From: Spirochaetes bacterium GWB1_60_80
GTDB taxonomy: Bacteria > Spirochaetota > Spirochaetia > Treponematales > UBA12059
Length of the DNA: 60,893 nucleotides
Assembly: GCA_001829185.1 (NCBI GenBank)
Contig: MIAR01000041.1
Span: 1 to 60,893, forward strand
Direction of reading: 5' to 3'
Below the pieces are notes generated by a model. That model was not told the origin of the DNA, did not search any database, and was given only the letters and a program-made list of their open reading frames with translations. This document shows positions 1-8,119 of this stretch, in pieces. Numbering within the stretch: position 1 is the first letter of the stretch; every line of letters begins with the position of its first letter. The translations under genes and the position numbers were made by a program.

Positions 1-50
1 GGACGTTCTCCTCACGACAGGTCTAGTTTGGTCACAAAACCTTACCGTGA

Positions 51-224
51 ATGAACGTCCGTTTTCTATCCCGTCCACAAGAATCGATTATATCTCCCTA
101 TACCATCGTCGGCAAGCTGTCGGCCATTGAACTACGTAAGGTGGAAGCCGCCGGCCGGACCTGTCCGGTACGTCTTACTTTGGGCGACCAGGTCGAAGTA
201 CTGGAATCCTATCAGGCCGGTTGA
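51..224 (+). CDS. possible short ORF, 57 aa
   Basis: An ATG directly follows an in-frame TGA and opens 57 codons ending in TGA. The translation looks protein-like (a stretch ending GDQVEVLESYQAG), but no Shine-Dalgarno sequence precedes it and no family is recognised. It may be the remnant of a longer gene that lay left of the window. The first 8 bases and positions 53-60 form an 8-bp inverted repeat (GGACGTTC/GAACGTCC) that overlaps its start. Confidence 0.2.
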   Translation: MNVRFLSRPQESIISPYTIVGKLSAIELRKVEAAGRTCPVRLTLGDQVEVLESYQAG

Positions 225-280
225 GCCGAATTTGCCTCCAGTAATATCGATAAAATCAGTTTGATTGAGTTGTTTATTGA

Positions 281-310
281 TTGACAATATTTTCGGGTCG
301 GCTCTATACT
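281..310 (+). promoter_or_regulatory. sigma-70-type promoter of the DUF3798 gene
   Basis: TTGACA at 281-286 and TATACT at 305-310 are separated by 18 bp, close to consensus. The leader is about 30 nt and carries AAGGAGG at 334-340, six bases before the ATG at 347. Confidence 0.75.
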
Positions 311-346
311 GGCCATGATTGAACCACAATCACAAGGAGGCTACTA

Positions 347-1585
347 ATGAGAAAGGTTCTGGGTATCGCGTTCACCATGCTGATCGCGTTTACACTGGTT
401 TTTACTGGCTGTCAGAAAACTGACGATCAGACGACAACCACGGGCGCCGCAACCGAAGCCGCGTTCCATATCGGCATCGTTACCGGTTCTGTCTCCCAGT
501 CAGAAGATGATCTCCGTGGCGCTGAAGAGCTGATCAAACTCTATGGCGACGCCAGGACCGGTGGCATGATTTCCCATATCACCTATCCCGACAATTTCAT
601 GGATCAGATGGATACCACCATCTCCCAGATCTTGTCCTTGGCTGATGATCCCAAGATGAAGGCTATTGTCGTCAACCAGGCTATCCCTGGCACCACTGAA
701 GCTTTCCGCCGCGTTCGCGAGAAGCGCCCCGACATCCTGCTGTTCGCCGGCGAGCCCCATGAAGACCCGCCCGTCATCCAGTCTGCTGCCGACCTTGCCA
801 TCAACAGCGACTTCATTTCTCGTGGCTATACCATCATCTGGGCGGCCAAGCAGCTTGGCGCCAAGACCTTCGTGCACATTTCCTTCCCCCGCCACATGTC
901 CTATGAGACCCTCGGCCTGCGCCGCCTCATCATGGAACAGGCTTGTAAAGATCTCGGCCTGACCTTCGTGTTCGAGACCGCCCCGGATCCGACGACTGAA
1001 GTCGGCGTGGCCGGCGCTCAGCAGTACATCCTCGAAAAAGTACCGCAGTGGGTCGAGAAATATGGTACTGACACTGCCTTCTTCTGCACCAATGACGCCC
1101 ACACCGAGCCGCTGCTGAAACAGCTGCTGGCATACGGCGGAATGTTCGTGGAAGCCGACCTACCGTCCCCGCTCATGGGCTACCCGGGAGCGCTCGGACT
1201 TGACCTGACCGCCGAAGCCGGTAACTTCCCGGCCATTCTGGCCAAGGTTGAACAGGCGATCAATGACAAGGGCGGCGCTGGCCGCTTTGGCACCTGGGCT
1301 TACAGCTATGGCTTTACCGTCACCGCCGGCCTGGGCGAGTTTGCCAAGCGCGTCATTGAAGGCACCGCCGTCAAGACCGACATGGCCGCCCTCAATGATT
1401 CCTTCGCCATGTTCACCCCGGGCGCCCGTTGGGCTTCCGGTAACTACATCAACGCCCTGACCGGCGAGCAGGCGAGCAATCACCTGTTGGTGTACATGGA
1501 CACCTATGTCTTCGGCCGCGGCTACCTGCCCACGACTCAGCAGGCCATCGATCCGAAATATTACAGCATTAAGTTCACAAACTAA
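347..1585 (+). CDS. DUF3798 domain-containing substrate-binding lipoprotein
   Basis: 412 aa. The signal peptide ends in a lipobox (FTGC, Cys22), so the mature protein should be membrane-anchored outside the cytoplasm. The rest matches my memory of the DUF3798 family: an early GIVTG strand near residue 44, AIVVNQ near 106, FVHISFPRHMS near 175-185 and FVEADLPSPLMGYPG in the C-terminal half. The fold is like a type I periplasmic binding protein. It is followed by two-domain ATPase and permease genes, so it is most likely the binding component of that ABC importer. The substrate is unknown; nucleosides or sugars are possible by analogy. A strong promoter, an ideal ribosome site and a terminator behind it suggest it is made in excess over the membrane parts. 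Confidence 0.9.
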   Translation: MRKVLGIAFTMLIAFTLVFTGCQKTDDQTTTTGAATEAAFHIGIVTGSVSQSEDDLRGAEELIKLYGDARTGGMISHITYPDNFMDQMDTTISQILSLADDPKMKAIVVNQAIPGTTEAFRRVREKRPDILLFAGEPHEDPPVIQSAADLAINSDFISRGYTIIWAAKQLGAKTFVHISFPRHMSYETLGLRRLIMEQACKDLGLTFVFETAPDPTTEVGVAGAQQYILEKVPQWVEKYGTDTAFFCTNDAHTEPLLKQLLAYGGMFVEADLPSPLMGYPGALGLDLTAEAGNFPAILAKVEQAINDKGGAGRFGTWAYSYGFTVTAGLGEFAKRVIEGTAVKTDMAALNDSFAMFTPGARWASGNYINALTGEQASNHLLVYMDTYVFGRGYLPTTQQAIDPKYYSIKFTN

Positions 1586-1616
1586 GCAGCACTTCAGCTA
1601 GTTTGCGGTACAAAGG

Positions 1617-1652
1617 CGGTGCCGCTTCATTCGATGAAGCGGCACCGTTTTT
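1617..1652 (+). terminator. intrinsic terminator after the DUF3798 gene
   Basis: A perfect 14-bp stem (1617-1630 with 1634-1647) with a 3-nt loop is followed by five T. It separates the binding-protein gene from the transporter genes. Confidence 0.9.
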
Positions 1653-1723
1653 AAAAACGCACCAAAAGTTAAAAGAATGAATATCTCCGAAAAACCAGGT
1701 TTTCGTTGAAGAACCGGCACTAA

Positions 1724-1852
1724 CAGGTTGTTGAAAAAGCCGGTTGCTTTCTCAACAACCTTAACAATTCCTCGCATAGCTTGCGCTATGCTGCGTAATT
1801 GTACCGGCTTTTGAAGTGTTGAAAAGCCGCATCCGCGTTTTTCAACACCCTG
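1724..1852. mobile_element. MITE-like palindromic element, copy A
   Basis: 129 bp, identical at every base to 59095-59223. The ends are imperfect inverted repeats: the left end begins CAGGTTGTTGAAAAA and the right end, read on the other strand, CAGGGTGTTGAAAAA. It is flanked by CTAA at 1720-1723 and 1853-1856, a 4-bp target duplication. Inside are three nested hairpins, including GCATAGC-TTGC-GCTATGC in the centre. It carries no transposase, so it would need one in trans. The YTAR target fits IS5-type transposition by family knowledge. The apparent extended start of the following ATPase gene (from 1816) is only the translation of this element. Confidence 0.85.
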
Positions 1853-1917
1853 CTAAGGGGTTCTTCTGTTTTTTGGTAGACGATAGACTAAGCTGCGTTA
1901 GAATAAAGGTAGGAAAC

Positions 1918-3519
1918 ATGGCAAACGAATCGTCCTTGTTATCTCTTGAGGGAATATCAAAAGATTTTTATGGCAATGTCGTGCTTGAGGATGTGACGTT
2001 TACCGTCGGGCGCGGGGAAATCATTGGCCTGGTCGGCGAAAATGGCGCCGGCAAGACTACGTTGATGCGGATCCTGTTTGGGATGCCCGTTATCGCCGAA
2101 ACCGGTGGTTTTAAAGGGCGCATCATGCTGGACGGGAAGCAAGTCGCCTTTACCAGTCCGTTCGATGCGCTCGATGCCGGTATCGGCATGGTGCACCAGG
2201 AATTTTCCCTGATTCCCGGATTCACCGCCACTGAAAACATCACGCTCAACCGCGAGTCCATGAAACGTAATGTGGCATGCGACATTTTCGGGGAACGCAT
2301 GAGCGTACTCGACAGGGCTAGGATGCGGACGCGCGCCGCCAAGGCTATCAGCCGACTGGGTGTCAAACTTGATCCGGACATCCTGGTGTCCGAAATGCCC
2401 GTCGGCCATAAGCAGTTTACCGAGATTGCTCGCGAAATCGATCGCTCGAACGTCAAGCTCCTGGTGCTCGATGAACCAACGGCCGTTCTGACCGAGACCG
2501 AGGCCGAGGTCCTCATCCAGTCGATGCGAATGCTCGCCGCTCAGGGTATTTCCATCATCTTCATCTCCCACCGCTTGCATGAAATCATCAACGTGGCCGA
2601 TAAGATCGTGGTTTTGCGCGATGGCAAGGCCGTGAAAAGCGTCCCGGTAAAAGGCGTGTCAGTGCACGATATCGCCACCTGGATGGTTGGTCGCGAGGTA
2701 AAGGGTAGTTCTTCCATGTTGTCCGCCTGCAGTGAAAAAGTCTTTCTCAAGGTTGATAACCTGTGGGTAGATATGCCTGGCGAGACTGTCCGGAATGTCT
2801 CCTTTGACGTCTGCGAAGGCGAGATCTTCGGTATCGGCGGTTTGGCCGGCCAAGGGAAACTCGGGATTCCCAACGGGTTGATGGGGCTTTTCCCGGCCGG
2901 TGGCAATGCCAGCTTGGATGACTCTCCCGTGCCGCTCAACGATCCGCACAAGGTTCTCAACAACCACATGGCCTTCGTCAGCGAGGACCGACGCGGCGTT
3001 GGACTGTTGTTGGATGAAACGCTGGAGTGGAACGTCGCCTTTACGGCCATGCAAGCCAAGGGCGAGCACTTGATTCCGGTCCTCGGTGGCCTTTTCAAGT
3101 TGCGCAATGAGCGGACCATGAAGCTGTTGGCCGAGGAATACATCAAGACGCTGGAGATCAAGTGCACTGGGCCCAAGCAGCGCGCCAAAGAGTTGTCCGG
3201 CGGCAATCAGCAGAAGATCTGCCTTGCCAAGGCTTTCGCCCTGAAACCCAAGCTGTTGTTCGTCTCCGAGCCGACGCGCGGCATCGACGTCGGCGCCAAG
3301 GCCATCGTGCTGGAGACATTACGCCGCTACAACAAGGAATACGGCATGACGATTGTCATGGTGTCCAGCGAGTTGGAAGAGCTGCGAAGTATCTGTCACC
3401 GCATCGCCATCGTCGACGAGGGCCGGATCGCCGGTATCCTGCCGCCCACGGCGGAAATAGCCGAGTTCGGCTTGTTAATGTCCGGTGAGAAGACGGGCAA
3501 GAACGGAGACGCAGCATGA
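1918..3519 (+). CDS. ABC transporter ATPase, two nucleotide-binding domains (RbsA/MglA type)
   Basis: 533 aa. Start chosen at the ATG at 1918 behind AAAGGTAGGA; an open frame from 1816 runs through the MITE and is not family-like. The first domain has a good Walker A (GENGAGKTT), a Q-loop (VHQEFS), Walker B (LLVLDEPTA) and an H-loop (ISHRL), but its signature loop is degenerate (MPVGHKQ). The second domain has a degenerate Walker A (GLAGQGKLG) and an intact signature (LSGGNQQ) with SEPTRGIDVG. This asymmetry is normal in RbsA-type ATPases. It energises the two permeases that follow and overlaps the next gene by ATGA. A weak promoter (TAGACG, 16 bp, TAGAAT at 1899-1904) may lie between the MITE and the gene. 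Confidence 0.93.
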   Translation: MANESSLLSLEGISKDFYGNVVLEDVTFTVGRGEIIGLVGENGAGKTTLMRILFGMPVIAETGGFKGRIMLDGKQVAFTSPFDALDAGIGMVHQEFSLIPGFTATENITLNRESMKRNVACDIFGERMSVLDRARMRTRAAKAISRLGVKLDPDILVSEMPVGHKQFTEIAREIDRSNVKLLVLDEPTAVLTETEAEVLIQSMRMLAAQGISIIFISHRLHEIINVADKIVVLRDGKAVKSVPVKGVSVHDIATWMVGREVKGSSSMLSACSEKVFLKVDNLWVDMPGETVRNVSFDVCEGEIFGIGGLAGQGKLGIPNGLMGLFPAGGNASLDDSPVPLNDPHKVLNNHMAFVSEDRRGVGLLLDETLEWNVAFTAMQAKGEHLIPVLGGLFKLRNERTMKLLAEEYIKTLEIKCTGPKQRAKELSGGNQQKICLAKAFALKPKLLFVSEPTRGIDVGAKAIVLETLRRYNKEYGMTIVMVSSELEELRSICHRIAIVDEGRIAGILPPTAEIAEFGLLMSGEKTGKNGDAA

Positions 3520-4589
3520 ACAGGATAAAAGCTTTTATCACCGACTTTGGGTGGCCGCGCATCATCATAGCTATCTTTCTTTTGGCCTTGTTCATCTCCG
3601 CTCCCTTTGTAGGGGTGAAGCTCGACGCATCGTTCACCGACGTGTTCAACCGTTTCGGGCAGAATGTGATCATGGTTTTGGCCCTGGTTCCCATGGTCCA
3701 GGCTGGTTGTGGCTTGAATTTCGGCCTCCCCTTGGGCATCCTCTCCGGCTTGCTGGGCTCCACCATGGCCATGCAGTTCGGTTTGACTGGTCCGATGGGC
3801 TTCCTGGTCGCCATCCTTATTACGATTTTTTTCGGTAGTATCTTTGGCCTTGGCTACGGCAAGCTACTGAACAAGGTCAAAGGCGAGGAAATGACCATTG
3901 CCATGTATGTCGGCTTTTCCGCCGTCATGCTCTTTTCGATACTGTGGCTATTGCTCCCCTATACCAAGCCTGACCTGGTAATGGGTTACGCCGGTGAGGG
4001 TTTACGCCGTTCGATATCGCTGGAAAAATACTGGGACAAAATACTCAACAATTTCCTGGCCCTTCGCATTGGTAGCGTGCGCAACCTGGCGGGCAACCTG
4101 TCGGGCGGTTTTATTTTCCCGACCGGTTTGATGATGTTCGTGGCGGCTTGTGTCGTGTTCATGTGGTTTTTCCTGCGCACCAAAACGGGAACGGCCATGA
4201 CGGCAGTCGGTTCAAACCCCGACTTCGCCCGCGCCAGCGGTGTTTCGGTCGAGAAGATGAGGACGACCAGCGTGGTGGTATCGACCATTATAGGCGGTAT
4301 CGGCATTCTGGTTTACCAGCAGAGCTTCGGATTCGTGCAGGTGTATGACGCGCCCTTGTATATGGCCTTTCCGGCGGTATCTGCCTTACTGATCGGCGGC
4401 GCTTCGGTTACCAAGGCGAGCATGCTGAACGTGGTTATCGGTACCTTGCTCTTCCAAGGCATGCTTACCATGACCCCGTCCGTGATCAATTCGGTGCTCA
4501 AGACCGATATGTCAGAGGTGATAAGGATCATCGTATCCAATGGCATGATCATCTACGCGCTTACCAGAAAGACAAAGGTGACCAAATGA
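3516..4589 (+). CDS. ABC transporter permease (RbsC-like, BPD_transp_2)
   Basis: 357 aa, strongly hydrophobic with about eight to ten membrane segments. The cytoplasmic loop near residues 225-245 reads RTKTGTAMTAVGSNPDFARASG, the part of RbsC/YufP-type permeases that contacts the ATPase. It starts inside the stop of the ATPase gene (ATGA) and ends with the same 4-bp overlap with the next permease, so the genes are translationally coupled. With the following permease it should form a heterodimeric channel. Confidence 0.92.
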   Translation: MNRIKAFITDFGWPRIIIAIFLLALFISAPFVGVKLDASFTDVFNRFGQNVIMVLALVPMVQAGCGLNFGLPLGILSGLLGSTMAMQFGLTGPMGFLVAILITIFFGSIFGLGYGKLLNKVKGEEMTIAMYVGFSAVMLFSILWLLLPYTKPDLVMGYAGEGLRRSISLEKYWDKILNNFLALRIGSVRNLAGNLSGGFIFPTGLMMFVAACVVFMWFFLRTKTGTAMTAVGSNPDFARASGVSVEKMRTTSVVVSTIIGGIGILVYQQSFGFVQVYDAPLYMAFPAVSALLIGGASVTKASMLNVVIGTLLFQGMLTMTPSVINSVLKTDMSEVIRIIVSNGMIIYALTRKTKVTK

Positions 4590-5725
4590 ACCCGCTCAAG
4601 AAATTTGAACCACTGAAATTTATTAGTGATAATATTGTAACGGTTATTTTTCTTGCCTTGACCATTATCGCGATTCCTTTCTCCAGGTTGTCCGGGATAT
4701 ATATCTTGAGTAACCTGATTGATCGTTTTGCCCGCAGCGCGTTTCTGGTTTTTGCGCTTATCCTGCCCATCATGGCCGGCATGGGCATCAACTTCGCGAT
4801 GGTACTCGGCGCGACCGCCGGGCAGATCGGCCTGATCTTCGCCATCGACTACAACGTGATGGGCATCCAGGGCTTGCTTCTGGCAACCTGCATCGGCGTG
4901 CCGCTATCGATCTTCCTCGGCTGGTTCTGCGGTCAGGTTCTCAATCGGGCCCGGGGACGTGAAATGGTAACGGGCTTCATCCTGGGCTACTTCATGGATG
5001 GCGTCTATCAATTTTTCGGATTGTACGTGATGGGTTGGCTTATTCCGATCCGGACCCGGGAGGTCATGCAAGTAACTGGCAGCGGCGTTCGCAATACCCT
5101 GGCGCTTGGCCCGGTGCGCGGCGGACTCGACAACATACTCAACCTCCAGGTTGGTCCCTTCCATCTCCCCCTGCTCACTTTTGGCGTCATTGCCTTCTTG
5201 TGCCTGTTTATCATTTGGTTCCGTAAAACCAAGCTGGGGCATGACATGCGCGCCATCGGCCAGGATCAGGGCGTTTCCCACTCGGCCGGTATCGCGGTGG
5301 ATCGAACCAGGATTATGGCTATCGTCATATCGACGATCCTGGCCTGTATTGGCCAGATTATCTACCTGCAGAACATGGGCAACATGGGCACTTATACCAG
5401 TCAGCGCCAGGCCGGCTACTTCGCCGCTGCGGCGATATTGGTAGGCGGCGCGACAGTCTCCAAGGCGACCATCATGAATGTTTTCGTCGGCGTTTTCCTG
5501 GTCCATTCGCTGTATATCACCATGCCTATAGCCGGTAAAGAAATATTCAAATCGGCTATGGTTGGCCAGTACATGAGCGACTTTATCAACTATGCTATTA
5601 TTGCGCTGGCGCTGGTGCTGCATGCCTGGCGGAATAAGCGGAATGCCGATCTGGCGCGCGCTGGCCTGCGGGGGCACGCCGACAAGGATAGCGCGCTCGC
5701 GGCGCAGGCGGGAGCGGTCCAATGA
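4586..5725 (+). CDS. ABC transporter permease (RbsC-like, BPD_transp_2), second subunit
   Basis: 379 aa with about ten membrane segments and the coupling-loop signature RKTKLGHDMRAIGQDQGVSHSAG in the second half. It is a paralogue of the preceding permease, and the pair likely forms the heterodimeric pore used with the two-domain ATPase. The C-terminal tail (residues about 350-379) is charged and rich in Ala and Arg. It overlaps the genes on both sides by 4 bp. Confidence 0.92.
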   Translation: MNPLKKFEPLKFISDNIVTVIFLALTIIAIPFSRLSGIYILSNLIDRFARSAFLVFALILPIMAGMGINFAMVLGATAGQIGLIFAIDYNVMGIQGLLLATCIGVPLSIFLGWFCGQVLNRARGREMVTGFILGYFMDGVYQFFGLYVMGWLIPIRTREVMQVTGSGVRNTLALGPVRGGLDNILNLQVGPFHLPLLTFGVIAFLCLFIIWFRKTKLGHDMRAIGQDQGVSHSAGIAVDRTRIMAIVISTILACIGQIIYLQNMGNMGTYTSQRQAGYFAAAAILVGGATVSKATIMNVFVGVFLVHSLYITMPIAGKEIFKSAMVGQYMSDFINYAIIALALVLHAWRNKRNADLARAGLRGHADKDSALAAQAGAVQ

Positions 5726-6093
5726 GCAAGAAAACGTTGATGGCCCGCGGGCTGTTTGTGGCAGCCTATCTTCTGCTCGCCATTTGGGCGTATACCACCG
5801 GCAAGGGTTATGTCGTATTCATCAATAATTACGCGACCGGCGAATCGGTTGAGGTTTTTGTCACCTTGGATAAGGCCTCTCCGGTCCGCATCCGGCGCGG
5901 CGGCTTCGTGCCGCTGATGGTCAAGGGTAAGGGGACGCACCAGATTATGGTCAGGCGCGAAGGCGCGGCCGATTTCGAGGGGGCTTTCGTGTACCCGAGA
6001 TCGGCTGAGGCCCTGAGTATCGCGGTGGCGATGATTATGCCGGGGCAGGAGCTGGTCGTGGTGCCGGTTTCGGCGGCACTGGAAGAGCGCTAG
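5722..6093 (+). CDS. small membrane-anchored protein of the DUF3798 transporter operon
   Basis: 123 aa. One N-terminal membrane segment (residues about 9-27) is followed by a beta-rich domain (GYVVFINNYATGESVEVFV). It overlaps the permease stop by ATGA and is the last gene before a terminator, so it belongs to the transporter operon. I think it corresponds to DUF6672, but that is from memory and unverified. Its role is unknown; an accessory subunit at the membrane is plausible. Confidence 0.75.
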   Translation: MSKKTLMARGLFVAAYLLLAIWAYTTGKGYVVFINNYATGESVEVFVTLDKASPVRIRRGGFVPLMVKGKGTHQIMVRREGAADFEGAFVYPRSAEALSIAVAMIMPGQELVVVPVSAALEER

Positions 6094-6160
6094 CAGGTTC
6101 TGGTCGGGGAGGCAACGTTTGGCTGTCCCGGCCGGTGCCGGTTGCTATGATGTTAAGGGA

Positions 6161-6192
6161 GGGTCGACCGTTTCAGGCGGACGGCCCTTTTT
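6161..6192 (+). terminator. terminator of the ABC transporter operon
   Basis: 6161-6170 pairs with 6178-6187 (one G-U pair, one A-A mismatch) around a 7-nt loop and is followed by five T. Confidence 0.7.
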
Positions 6193-6250
6193 CGTCGCTA
6201 GACAGCGTCTTGCTGATGTTGACAGCCTGTTAGCTGGCACTGCCAGCGTG

Positions 6251-7879
6251 TCAGCTGGCGCTAATGCGATCCATTTCTTGCTCAAGCGTCATGATTTTCT
6301 CGATATTTTGCTCGCCGATACGCTTGACCTGACCTAGGGCGCCTTCAATGACCTTGAAGTCAACCGATAATTCACCGATCATCTTGTCTAGTTGACAGGC
6401 AAATTCGTTGATGCGCGCCACGCTTTCCGAGCCGGCCTTGACTTTACGGGCGACATCGACTACTCGCTCGCCGGTATCGTGGGCGATGGTAATCATATTT
6501 CCGGTCGCCGCTGTAAGTTCCTTGGTTCCGAGGGAGATTTCGCCCAGGCCGCTGATGATTTCCTCCATGGCGTTGAAGGTATCCTGGACGTCCTTGATGA
6601 TGCCGGCCGTCTTGTCGGTATATTGATGGACGATGACGGTAGCTTGGGTCACGATATCGTCATTGCGGGACAGGGCTCGGCCGATGGCTTCGGTGTTGGT
6701 CTGGGTTTCCTGCGACAGTTTCCTGATTTCGCCGGCGATGACGGCGAAGCCCTTGCCGCTCGAACCGGCATGGGCCGCTTCAATGGAGGCGTTCATGGCC
6801 AGCATGTTGGTCTTTTCGGACACGTCGAAAATGCCGCTGACTACGCTCAGGACCTCGCCGGACGAGGCTCTGATGCGCTCGAAGCTCTCGATGACCAAAT
6901 GGATGCCATGCTCCTGTTCTTGCAGCTTGCCCAGCAAGCCGTCCATCACGGTCCTTTTCTGGTCGGCCAGGTGAGCGATATTCTGGATGGTGGTCATGAT
7001 TTCGGTTACGGCGGTGCTGTTTTCCTCGAGGAAGGCGTTCTGGTCGTGGACGGCCGTCTGCATCTCGTCGGCGAAGGTCACGACCTCCTTGTTGGCGGTA
7101 TCGGCGCAGCTGGATTCACCACTCATATCGCGGGCGGCGTCCTTGATGAAGCCGATGGCGGTGTTGATGGCATCGCCGCGGGTCTTGCTGTCGTCAGCGC
7201 ACTCCAACAGGGTCTTGCCAATTTGCAGCGAATTCTTGGCGTTTTTGATCAATTGATTGAGGGCTTCGGCCTTGTGGCGGTTTTTATCGACTTCGGTCTC
7301 GGCAATCTGGATGACGTCGCTGGCCAGCTTGTTTGTGAAGAGCAAAACGACCATTGTGGGTATGTACAACATAGTCATGGTAATGAACACGGTGCGTATC
7401 TCGCCGTTGAACCCGCCAGAACGCGGGGCGTATACCAGCAGGGTGGAGAGCAGCAGTACGGCGTAACCCAGGAAACCATAGATAATAATCTGTCGTTTCC
7501 TGATGGCCAACATACTGTTGACGACGCAAGAGGCGATGACGTACACCGCCAGACGGTATAAATCGGCTGATCCAGCGCTGGGCAGCAGAACGCCTATCCA
7601 GAGAGAGTCGCACAGAATCCCCAGCGTCGAAAGCGTGGAGGCAGCTAAATAGCGGCGCAAACGGACCAGGATTTGCGAAATCAGGAAGGCGCCATTAGTA
7701 ACGTTGACGGCGATGAAAAACAATTTGACATTGGTCGGATCGGTCAGGTAGCGCGTAAAGCTGGCAAACATGAAATAGGCAATCAGTAAATAATTCAGGT
7801 TAATCAGGATTGGCACCCGCTTGAGTAGGGAGATAGGCAACCCCGTGCGATGAGATTCTGGGAAAAATATATTCCGCAT
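6251..7879 (-). CDS. methyl-accepting chemotaxis protein with a multi-span membrane sensor
   Basis: 542 aa. The first 190 residues contain about six membrane helices with short loops instead of the usual two helices flanking a periplasmic domain, so it probably senses something in or near the membrane. After a short linker comes the coiled-coil signalling domain, with the conserved tip around SGKGFAVIAGEIRKLSQET (residues about 365-385). AAGGGGAG lies six to seven bases before the ATG. It stands alone, convergent with the ABC operon, with no che genes beside it. Confidence 0.92.
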   Translation of the reverse strand: MRNIFFPESHRTGLPISLLKRVPILINLNYLLIAYFMFASFTRYLTDPTNVKLFFIAVNVTNGAFLISQILVRLRRYLAASTLSTLGILCDSLWIGVLLPSAGSADLYRLAVYVIASCVVNSMLAIRKRQIIIYGFLGYAVLLLSTLLVYAPRSGGFNGEIRTVFITMTMLYIPTMVVLLFTNKLASDVIQIAETEVDKNRHKAEALNQLIKNAKNSLQIGKTLLECADDSKTRGDAINTAIGFIKDAARDMSGESSCADTANKEVVTFADEMQTAVHDQNAFLEENSTAVTEIMTTIQNIAHLADQKRTVMDGLLGKLQEQEHGIHLVIESFERIRASSGEVLSVVSGIFDVSEKTNMLAMNASIEAAHAGSSGKGFAVIAGEIRKLSQETQTNTEAIGRALSRNDDIVTQATVIVHQYTDKTAGIIKDVQDTFNAMEEIISGLGEISLGTKELTAATGNMITIAHDTGERVVDVARKVKAGSESVARINEFACQLDKMIGELSVDFKVIEGALGQVKRIGEQNIEKIMTLEQEMDRISAS

Positions 7880-8026
7880 GATGTACTCCCCTTAATAAAT
7901 ATCGTCCATGCGGAGATAATATTCTACTTTTTTGACTTTTTTTTTGGTTTTTCCAGGTGGATTTCCCGTGGTCAGAAAGGTGCCAAGTAGAGGCGAGGCC
8001 AGGGTTGAACAATGGATTCTATCGGC

Positions 8027-8057
8027 TTGCCCAGTAATGGTATTTCTGTGCTATACT
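8027..8057 (+). promoter_or_regulatory. promoter of the aminotransferase gene, extended -10
   Basis: TGcTATACT with the hexamer at 8052-8057 is an extended -10. TTGCCC at 8027-8032 lies 19 bp upstream. The leader to the chosen ATG at 8120 is about 55 nt. Confidence 0.55.
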
Positions 8058-8119
8058 GCTATTCAATGGCTGAAACATCGTTTTGGTTATTGAAACTGCA
8101 TGATTGTATGGGGGGAACC

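Noticed and set aside
132-329. 65-codon minus-strand frame upstream of the DUF3798 gene
   Set aside because: It covers the consensus promoter of that gene and has no protein-like features.
1816-1917. Upstream extension of the ABC ATPase, starting inside the MITE
   Set aside because: The first residues come from the mobile element and recur at 59187; a ribosome site and the family N-terminus fit the ATG at 1918.
6392-7561. 389-codon frame opposite the chemotaxis receptor gene
   Set aside because: Antisense shadow; the receptor's signalling domain is unmistakable.
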